Origin: an uncultured Sphingopyxis sp.
GTDB taxonomy: Bacteria > Pseudomonadota > Alphaproteobacteria > Sphingomonadales > Sphingomonadaceae
Direction of reading: 5' to 3'
DNA length: 6,447 nt
NCBI GenBank assembly: GCA_937957805.1
Contig: CALFXW010000217.1
Span: 1-6,447, forward strand
Shown: piece by piece, positions 1 to 4,936 of the stretch
How the letters are laid out: each line of letters starts with the position of its first letter
How positions within the stretch are numbered: position 1 is the stretch's first letter
Made by a program: the position numbers and the translations under genes
Notes under the pieces: model-generated
Told to the model about the DNA's origin: nothing
The model's database searches: none
The model's input: the letters and a program-made list of their open reading frames with translations, nothing else

Positions 1-493
1 CGGAGTCCTGCAAGACGTCGATTGCCGTCGCCCAGTGATTGGGAAGGCGCGTGTCCGCCCCGGCTGCCTCATAACCGTTGCCGACAACCGGCGGGCCGGG
101 ATCAATCCGGTTGGACATGCCGTGATGCATCGCGCCAAGCACGGCAGCGAGCGCAAGGTAGGGATTGGCATCTGCGCCAGCTACCCGGTGTTCGACATGT
201 CGCGTGGCCGGTGCACCAGCAGGGACACGCAGGCTGACGGTTCGGTTGTTGACGCCCCAGGTTGACGCAACCGGTGCATAGCTGTTCGCCCGAAAGCGCC
301 GATAGGAATTTGCATTCGGTGCGAAGATCGCCATCGAATCCGCCAGAGCGGTCTTCATGCCGCCAATCGCATGACGCAAAAGCGGCGTGCCTTCCGCAGA
401 CTCGCTGGCGAAGGCATTTGCGCCGCTTTCGTCAGCCATCGAGACATGAAGATGCATGCCGGAGCCCGCCCGATCGGCGAACGGCTTGGCCAT
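1..493 (-). CDS. Glutamine synthetase family protein (GlnA/PuuA-like), fragment missing both ends
   Basis: Reading the minus strand from the ATG at 493-491 gives 164 codons without a stop, running off the left edge. The translation is clearly a glutamine synthetase catalytic domain. GSGMHLHVS (residues 10-18) is the ATP/metal-binding strand. NSYRR (62-66) and NNRTVSLRVP (82-91) carry the substrate- and phosphate-binding arginines. EHRVAGADANPYLALAA (101-117) and a late LPNHWATAI (150-158) complete the pattern. The family ligates ammonia or an amine to the gamma-carboxyl of glutamate using ATP. The MAKPFADRAGSG start and the GADANPYL block resemble gamma-glutamylpolyamine synthetases (PuuA-like) more than classical GlnA, but substrate cannot be settled here. 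Family members are about 450 residues: the first ~250 are absent, and roughly the last 40-50 lie beyond the window. Upstream of the ATG the frame stays open but encodes only antisense of moaA, so this ATG is an internal methionine, not a true start. Family assignment is firm; function in this state is doubtful. Confidence 0.85.
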   Translation of the reverse strand, partial: MAKPFADRAGSGMHLHVSMADESGANAFASESAEGTPLLRHAIGGMKTALADSMAIFAPNANSYRRFRANSYAPVASTWGVNNRTVSLRVPAGAPATRHVEHRVAGADANPYLALAAVLGAMHHGMSNRIDPGPPVVGNGYEAAGADTRLPNHWATAIDVLQDS

Positions 494-1213
494 GGCCTCA
501 GCGCGCTCAACCTCACCACCAATGCGACCTTGCTCGACCAACATGCACATGCCCTTGCCAAGGCAGGTGTGCGACGCGTCAACATCAGCCTCGATACGCT
601 CGACCCTATTGATTTTGCTTATATCACGCGCGGCGGCAGCATGGATGCCGTGCTGCGCGGCATATCAACCGCGCGCGATGCGGGGCTTTCCATCCGTATC
701 AATATGGTGGCGATGGCGGGGTTCAACGACCATATGCTCGCGGAAATGCTCGATTTTTGTGAAGATGGCGGCCTTGACCTTGCGCTCATCGAATCGATGC
801 CCATGGGGGATACCGGCAGCTATCGCCCGCGCAGCCATGTGGCGATGGACGAATTTCTCGCCCCCATCACCCGCGATGCCATTGTTGAACCAATTGGCCA
901 CAATACCCCCGGCCCCGCCCGCTGGATGCGCATAGCGGGGCGCAATGTTCGTATCGGGTTGATTGCCCCCATCAGCCATAATTTCTGCGATGGCTGCAAC
1001 CGCATCCGTATGGGCGCCGATGGCAAGGTGCATGGCTGTCTGGGCCATGATGCAGCGATTGATTTGGCCGGGGCATGGCGCGATGGCGGGGTCGATGGCT
1101 TGGCACCGCTGCTCGACCGGTTGATGGCGACCAAGGCCGAACGCCATATTTTCCGCATCGGTGACACGGGCGAAAGCGGCCCCAGCCGTCATATGAGCGC
1201 GACCGGCGGCTGA
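371..1213 (+). CDS. moaA: GTP 3',8-cyclase MoaA, N-terminally truncated at a chimeric junction
   Basis: The open frame starts at an ATG at 371, but recognisable MoaA begins only near residue 38-43 (about 485-497); earlier codons are antisense of the glutamine synthetase gene. MoaA is a radical-SAM enzyme that, with MoaC, converts GTP to cyclic pyranopterin monophosphate, the first step of molybdenum cofactor synthesis. Visible blocks are LTTN (48-51), VNISLDTLD (70-78), the C-terminal iron-sulfur motif CX2CX13C (Cys206, Cys209, Cys223) that holds the GTP-binding 4Fe-4S cluster, and the C-terminal double glycine (279-280) known to be catalytically important. Missing are the N-terminal CX3CX2C radical-SAM motif and the GGEPL block, so about 90-100 residues of a usual 325-340 are lost and this product could not bind SAM or its first cluster. 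No Shine-Dalgarno sequence precedes 371 or the in-frame ATGs at 446 and 452, so the 371 start is only the first available codon. The stop TGA overlaps the nadK start. Confidence 0.85.
   Translation: MTQKRRAFRRLAGEGICAAFVSHRDMKMHAGARPIGERLGHGLSALNLTTNATLLDQHAHALAKAGVRRVNISLDTLDPIDFAYITRGGSMDAVLRGISTARDAGLSIRINMVAMAGFNDHMLAEMLDFCEDGGLDLALIESMPMGDTGSYRPRSHVAMDEFLAPITRDAIVEPIGHNTPGPARWMRIAGRNVRIGLIAPISHNFCDGCNRIRMGADGKVHGCLGHDAAIDLAGAWRDGGVDGLAPLLDRLMATKAERHIFRIGDTGESGPSRHMSATGG
488..497. repeat. Perfect 10-bp palindrome at the glutamine synthetase/moaA junction
   Basis: GGCCATGGCC reads the same on both strands. Its central CAT supplies the apparent ATG of the minus-strand glutamine synthetase fragment, and its bases also lie in the first plausible MoaA codons on the plus strand (Leu-Gly-His-Gly-Leu). 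It is the most likely microhomology at which two unrelated sequences were joined in opposite orientation. It also contains the six-base restriction palindrome CCATGG. The exact breakpoint cannot be fixed better than about 485-497. Confidence 0.6.
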
Positions 1214-1989
1214 TGGCCGAATATCAACGCTTTGCCCTGCTGGATTCGGGCACCGCGCTTGCCCGTTCGGCGGCCGATGCGCTGCGCGAACGCTATGATT
1301 GGGTCGAACCCGCCGAAGCCGACCTGATCATCGCTATCGGCGGCGACGGCTATATGCTCCAAGTCTTGCACAATATGCTCGACGACAACCGCATCTTGCC
1401 GGTTTTCGGGATGAACCGGGGGACGGTGGGCTTTTTGCTCAACGAATTTCGGCTCGATGCGCTGGTGGAGCGCGTGGCGCGGGCGCGCGCCTTTACCGTG
1501 AACCCGCTGACGACGCAGATCGTGACGACGGGCGGCCAGCGTCATGTCCTGCCCGCGATCAACGAATTGTCGCTGCTGCGCGAAACGCGCCAGACCGCCA
1601 AGATAGAAATTGAATTTAACGGTCGTTCGATGCTGCACGAACTGGTTTGCGATGGGGTGATTGTGGCGACTCCCGCCGGTTCCACCGCCTATAATCTGTC
1701 CGCCAACGGCCCGATATTGCCGCTCGATTCGGCGATGCTGGCCATCACGCCGATCAGCCCCTTTCGCCCGCGTCGCTGGCGCGGGGCCATTGTGCCCGAC
1801 CGTACCGCCATCACGCTGACCGTGCGCGAATCGGGCAAGCGCCCGGTCAGCGCGGTTGCCGACCAGCGCGAAGTGCGCGACATTCGTTCGGTATCGATCA
1901 GCCTCGACCGCAACCGCCCGCTGACTTTGTTGTTCGACCCGGAACATGCGCTCGACGAACGTATCGCCGCCGAACAATTTGCAAGCTGA
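1213..1989 (+). CDS. nadK: NAD kinase (ATP-NAD kinase)
   Basis: This 258-residue protein phosphorylates NAD to NADP in the cytosol and is normally the essential source of NADP. Family motifs are in the expected order: IGGDG (42-46), the nucleotide-binding GGDG loop with the catalytic Asp; GMNRGTVGFL (66-75); NELSLLRE (117-124), whose Asn-Glu contacts the NAD ribose; and DGVIVATPAGSTAYNLSANGP (147-167), the family's hallmark glycine-rich block. Length fits the short alphaproteobacterial form (E. coli NadK is 292 residues) and the gene appears intact. The ATG at 1213 shares its A with the moaA TGA stop (TGATG), and no clear Shine-Dalgarno precedes it, so translation is probably coupled to moaA. 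If the moaA truncation is real, this gene would depend on read-through from a broken upstream frame, which argues that the junction is artificial. Confidence 0.97.
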   Translation: MAEYQRFALLDSGTALARSAADALRERYDWVEPAEADLIIAIGGDGYMLQVLHNMLDDNRILPVFGMNRGTVGFLLNEFRLDALVERVARARAFTVNPLTTQIVTTGGQRHVLPAINELSLLRETRQTAKIEIEFNGRSMLHELVCDGVIVATPAGSTAYNLSANGPILPLDSAMLAITPISPFRPRRWRGAIVPDRTAITLTVRESGKRPVSAVADQREVRDIRSVSISLDRNRPLTLLFDPEHALDERIAAEQFAS

Positions 1990-2013
1990 GGCGCGCTTCC
2001 CCCTTGCAATATC

Positions 2014-2036
2014 CGCCCCTTCGTTGCAAAGGGGCG
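2014..2036 (+). terminator. GC-rich hairpin downstream of nadK, possible terminator without a T tract
   Basis: CGCCCCTT (2014-2021) and AAGGGGCG (2029-2036) form a perfect 8-bp stem around a 7-base loop, 25 bases after the nadK stop and before tRNA-Asn. No T run follows, so classical intrinsic termination is not supported. It could still stabilise the transcript end or cause pausing with Rho. The stem is seen directly; the role is inferred. Confidence 0.4.
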
Positions 2037-2044
2037 CTCCGCAG

Positions 2045-2057
2045 CGGCCAATGGCCG
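2045..2057. repeat. Short perfect inverted repeat upstream of tRNA-Asn
   Basis: CGGCCA and TGGCCG flank a single A, giving a 13-base inverted repeat 11 bases before the mature tRNA 5' end. As RNA, a 1-base loop would force the inner pairs open, so a stable hairpin is marginal. As DNA it could be a protein-binding dyad in the tRNA promoter region. No function is assigned, and it may be chance in GC-rich DNA. Confidence 0.3.
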
Positions 2058-2068
2058 TGACATGGCGA

Positions 2069-2143
2069 TCCCCGATAGCTCAGCGGTAGAGCATTCGACT
2101 GTTAATCGAATGGCCGTAGGTTCGAATCCTACTCGGGGAGCCA
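2069..2143 (+). tRNA. tRNA-Asn (anticodon GTT), CCA encoded
   Basis: The full cloverleaf folds by eye. The acceptor stem TCCCCGA (2069-2075) pairs with TCGGGGA (2133-2139). The D stem is GCTC/GAGC (2078-2081 and 2089-2092). The anticodon stem is TTCGA/TCGAA around loop CTGTTAA (2099-2105), with GTT at 2101-2103 reading Asn codons AAC and AAT. The variable loop is TGGCC. The T stem GTAGG/CCTAC flanks TTCGAAT. The discriminator base is G2140, followed by an encoded CCA at 2141-2143. All stems are fully paired, so the gene is intact. Anticodon GTT and the discriminator G both fit bacterial tRNA-Asn. It is transcribed in the same direction as nadK and acs. Confidence 0.98.
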
Positions 2144-2147
2144 GCCA

Positions 2148-2173
2148 TTTTTTTGGCGCAATTGTCGCCTTTT
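2148..2173 (+). terminator. T-rich stretch and small hairpin after tRNA-Asn, possible terminator
   Basis: Seven T residues (2148-2154) begin five bases after the tRNA CCA. They are followed by a weak stem of GGCG (2155-2158) with CGCC (2166-2169) around a 7-base loop, and then four T residues (2170-2173). Either element could end the tRNA transcript. The stem is only 4 bp and no strong hairpin directly precedes the first T run, so this is a low-confidence terminator call. Confidence 0.35.
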
Positions 2174-2231
2174 CCCCCGAATATCGCTTGCCCCGCCCCG
2201 CCACCGCTGGCTAATCCAAACGCGGTTGATT

Positions 2232-2237
2232 GGGGAG
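2232..2237 (+). promoter_or_regulatory. Ribosome binding site of acs
   Basis: GGGGAG is a strong Shine-Dalgarno sequence. It lies 6 bases before the ATG at 2244 and 3 bases before the ATG at 2241. Spacing favours 2244 as the main start and argues against the in-frame TTG at 2226, which lies upstream of the site. Confidence 0.7.
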
Positions 2238-2243
2238 AATATG

Positions 2244-4178
2244 ATGAGCGATGTCGTCCACCCGGTTCCGGCGGATTTTGCGGCCCAGGCGCGCATCAAG
2301 CGGGCGGACTATGACCGGCTCTATGCAGAGGCGCGCGACAACCCCGACGCATTTTGGCAACGCGAACTCCAGCGGCTCGACTGGGTCAAAACGCCCAGCG
2401 AGATAAAGGATGTCAGCTTTGCAGAGGCGGATTTTCGCATCAGCTGGTTTGCCGACGGGGTGCTCAACCTGTCGGTCAATTGCATCGACCGCCATTTGCC
2501 CGCGCGGGCCGACCAAGTCGCCATCCAGTTCGAAGGCGATGAACCGGGCGAAGGGCGCGCCATCACCTATGCGCAGCTTTATGATGCGGTGTGCCGCTTT
2601 GCCAATGTGCTGAAATCGCGCGGCGTTAAAAAGGGTGACCGGGTCACCATTTACATGCCGATGATCCCCGAAGCCGCCTTTGCCATGCTGGCCTGCGCGC
2701 GGATCGGGGCAATCCATAGCGTTGTTTTTGGCGGATTTTCGCCAGATTCACTCGCCGGGCGGATATTGGATTGTGATTCGCGTTTGGTGATAACGGCGGA
2801 CGAAGGGGTGCGCGGCGGGCGGATCATCCCGCTCAAGGCCAATGTAGATGCCGCGCTCGCCCAATGTCCCGATGTGCGCGATGTGCTGGTCATCCGCCGC
2901 ACCGGCGCGGATGTGCCGATGGTTGCCGGGCGCGACCATGATTATGCAACACTCGCCGCCGCTGCCGAAGCCCATTGCCCGCCCGAACCCATGGGGGCGG
3001 AAGATCCATTGTTCATCCTCTATACCTCCGGCTCCACCGGCAAGCCCAAGGGGGTGTTGCACACCACCGGCGGCTATCTGCTATGGGTGGCGATGACATT
3101 CGACCTCATCTTTGATTTTCGAGAGGGGGATTTATTCTGGTGCACCGCCGATGTCGGCTGGGTGACCGGGCACAGCTATGTGGTTTATGGGCCGCTCGCC
3201 AATGGTGCATCGACGGTGATGTTCGACGGCGTGCCAAATTACCCCGATTTTGGCCGTTTCTGGGAAACATGCGACCGGCTGGGCGTCACCCTTTTCTACA
3301 CCGCGCCCACCGCGCTGCGCGCGCTGATGCGTGAAGGCGACCATTGGGCGAAACGCCATGACCGCAGCAAAATCCGCCTGTTGGGCAGCGTTGGCGAACC
3401 GATAAATCCCGAAGCATGGGAATGGTATCACCGCGTGGTGGGTGACGGGCGTTGCCCGATTGTCGATACTTGGTGGCAGACCGAAACGGGCGGTGCGCTC
3501 ATCTCCCCCATCCCCGGCGCGACCGATTTGAAACCGGGCAGCGCGACCAAGCCGCTCCCCGGCGTATTTCCGGTGCTGGTCGATGCAGAAGGGAAATTGC
3601 TCGACGGTGCGGTCAGCGGCAATTTATGCTTGGCGGACAGTTGGCCGGGGCAGATGCGCAGCGTCTGGGGCGACCATGACCGTTTCTTTCAGACATATTT
3701 CACCACCTACCCCGGCCTATATTTCACCGGCGATGGCTGTCGCCGCGATGGTGACGGCTATTATTGGATTACCGGACGGGTGGATGATGTCATCAACGTG
3801 TCGGGCCACCGCATGGGCACGGCAGAGGTGGAAAGCGCGCTCGTTGCCCACCCGCTGGTCGCCGAAGCCGCCGTGGTCGGCATGCCGCATGAGATTAAGG
3901 GGCAAGGCATATATGCCTTTGTCACGCTCAACGCCGATGCGACCGAGACTGCCGACCTGCCCGCTGAATTGCGCCTGTGGGTGCGCAAGGAAATAGGCCC
4001 GATTGCCGCGCCCGATTCCATTCAGTTCGCCCCCGCGCTCCCCAAAACGCGATCGGGCAAGATTATGCGGCGGATTTTGCGCAAAATCGCCGAAAATGAT
4101 CTGGGCAATATCGGCGACACATCGACGCTGGCCGACCCGAGTGTCGTGGATCACCTGCTCGCCAATCGTCCGAGTTAA
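2244..4178 (+). CDS. acs: Acetyl-CoA synthetase (AMP-forming acetate--CoA ligase)
   Basis: The 644-residue cytosolic enzyme activates acetate with ATP and CoA through an acetyl-AMP intermediate, feeding acetyl-CoA to the TCA and glyoxylate cycles. Residue numbers use the ATG at 2244, chosen from the Shine-Dalgarno spacing; the ATG at 2241 is equally in frame. Seen in order: an N-terminal cap; the phosphate-binding loop YTSGSTGKPKG (260-270); WVTGH (306-310) and SVGEP (382-386), which supply acetate-pocket residues; TWWQTETGG (409-417), whose second Trp (411) limits the substrate to acetate in characterised Acs; the hinge GRVDD (511-515); GHRMGTAE (521-528); and PKTRSGKIMRR (600-610) with catalytic Lys606. 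That lysine is the site acetylated by Pat-type enzymes and deacetylated by CobB in other bacteria, so similar control is possible, although neither gene is here. Length matches the family (E. coli 652) and no defect is visible. Its stop overlaps the stop of the convergent permease gene. Confidence 0.98.
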   Translation: MSDVVHPVPADFAAQARIKRADYDRLYAEARDNPDAFWQRELQRLDWVKTPSEIKDVSFAEADFRISWFADGVLNLSVNCIDRHLPARADQVAIQFEGDEPGEGRAITYAQLYDAVCRFANVLKSRGVKKGDRVTIYMPMIPEAAFAMLACARIGAIHSVVFGGFSPDSLAGRILDCDSRLVITADEGVRGGRIIPLKANVDAALAQCPDVRDVLVIRRTGADVPMVAGRDHDYATLAAAAEAHCPPEPMGAEDPLFILYTSGSTGKPKGVLHTTGGYLLWVAMTFDLIFDFREGDLFWCTADVGWVTGHSYVVYGPLANGASTVMFDGVPNYPDFGRFWETCDRLGVTLFYTAPTALRALMREGDHWAKRHDRSKIRLLGSVGEPINPEAWEWYHRVVGDGRCPIVDTWWQTETGGALISPIPGATDLKPGSATKPLPGVFPVLVDAEGKLLDGAVSGNLCLADSWPGQMRSVWGDHDRFFQTYFTTYPGLYFTGDGCRRDGDGYYWITGRVDDVINVSGHRMGTAEVESALVAHPLVAEAAVVGMPHEIKGQGIYAFVTLNADATETADLPAELRLWVRKEIGPIAAPDSIQFAPALPKTRSGKIMRRILRKIAENDLGNIGDTSTLADPSVVDHLLANRPS

Positions 4179-4921
4179 GCGGTCAGCAGGCGCAGAGCCG
4201 CCAGCAGAACGACGACGCCCGTCAGGCGACGGATAAAGCTGATCGGCAGCCATTTTGCGCCAAAGCGGCTGCCCAATTGCCCGCCGATGATGACGGCGAT
4301 CGCCAGCGGATAAAAATCGAGCGCCTGATGCAAATCGCTGCTGCCGTGCAATTTCATCATCTGCCCGAAAATGCCCGAAATTGAGTTGGCGAGGATGAAG
4401 ATTGCGGCCGTCCCCGCCACTTTGCGCGCATCATCCCAGCGGATGAGGTGAAGGATGGGGGCGAGGAATATCCCACCGCCGATGCCGACCAGCCCCGACA
4501 GAAAGCCGATGGGCGCGGCGACGGCCAACCCGGCCCAATATCGCCAGCGCCCTTCGCCCGCCGCCGATGCACCGCGCGCCGACCCGATGAGGAGGAGGAT
4601 GCCCGCCACCAGCAGGCTCCACCCCAACAGCGTGACAAAGCTGTCCTTATCAATCGGCGTGCGCCCGCCAAGCCATGCGGCGGGCACCGAAAAGGCGAGA
4701 AGGAGGAGCGCCCGTCGCCATGGAATCGCGCCCGCGCGGGCAAAGGTCCACACCCCGCCGCTCGCCACGATGATGTTGCACGTCAGGCTGACGATCGGGA
4801 GGATGCGGGCGTCCACCCCAGACAATACCAACAGCGCGGTATAGGTCGAACCACCGGCAAAGCCGACGCTGGCGTATAAAATGGCGGTCAGCGCGAATAG
4901 CGGGGTGAGCCATGCCAGCAT
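4175..4921 (-). CDS. TauE/SafE family sulfite/anion exporter-like membrane permease
   Basis: This 248-residue, very hydrophobic protein shows the two-repeat pattern of the TauE/SafE (formerly DUF81) family. Each half has a glycine-rich helix entry: VGFAGGSTYTALL (19-31) and SGLVGIGGGIFLAPIL (142-157). About eight membrane segments are expected, roughly at 4-20, 40-60, 69-86, 96-113, 128-144, 148-161, 168-186, 203-217 and 232-247, some of which may be half-helices. The basic loop around 114-127 separates the halves. Family members export sulfite, sulfoacetate or other small organosulfur anions across the inner membrane, but most, including this one, have no proven substrate, and neighbours give no sulfur-metabolism clue. 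An AGGGA ribosome binding site lies 5 bases before the ATG (4931-4927). The gene starts 15 bases after the secA stop, so it is probably co-transcribed with secA, though a functional link is not implied. Confidence 0.88.
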   Translation of the reverse strand: MLAWLTPLFALTAILYASVGFAGGSTYTALLVLSGVDARILPIVSLTCNIIVASGGVWTFARAGAIPWRRALLLLAFSVPAAWLGGRTPIDKDSFVTLLGWSLLVAGILLLIGSARGASAAGEGRWRYWAGLAVAAPIGFLSGLVGIGGGIFLAPILHLIRWDDARKVAGTAAIFILANSISGIFGQMMKLHGSSDLHQALDFYPLAIAVIIGGQLGSRFGAKWLPISFIRRLTGVVVLLAALRLLTA

Positions 4922-4926
4922 GATCG

Positions 4927-4931
4927 TCCCT
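4927..4931 (-). promoter_or_regulatory. Ribosome binding site of the TauE/SafE gene
   Basis: On the minus strand AGGGA sits 5 bases before the ATG at 4921-4919, within the 15-base gap after the secA stop. This supports the chosen start and independent initiation on a shared transcript. Confidence 0.55.
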
Positions 4932-4936
4932 GCCCT

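Noticed and set aside
355..585. Minus-strand open frame of 76 codons spanning the junction
   Set aside because: It is out of frame with both the glutamine synthetase and MoaA readings and has no recognisable motif; it is a shadow of those genes in GC-rich DNA.
1..1213. A designed or natural bifunctional glutamine synthetase-MoaA arrangement
   Set aside because: The two genes are on opposite strands and both lack essential N-terminal parts, so no fusion protein or functional overlapping pair can be made.
1189..1977. Long minus-strand open frame (262 codons) opposite nadK
   Set aside because: It covers the same bases as a clearly conserved NAD kinase. Its His/Arg/Gln-rich composition is typical of antisense frames in GC-rich genomes, and no family features are seen.
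2069..2173. tRNA-Asn as an attachment site for an integrated element
   Set aside because: The tRNA is intact, no copy of its 3' end recurs in the window, no integrase is present, and it is followed directly by a housekeeping gene.
2162..2220. Sigma-70-type promoter for acs in the spacer
   Set aside because: TTGTCG (2162) and TTGCCC (2188) resemble -35 boxes, but neither has a credible -10 box at 16-18 bases. No promoter can be called by eye.
2226..2243. In-frame TTG at 2226 as the acs start
   Set aside because: It lies upstream of the strong GGGGAG ribosome binding site (2232-2237), which correctly spaces the ATG at 2244, and the six extra residues add nothing conserved.
3717..4253. Minus-strand open frame of 178 codons overlapping the end of acs
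   Set aside because: It overlaps both the conserved acs C-terminus, including the catalytic lysine region, and the end of the permease gene. It has no domain and no ribosome binding site.
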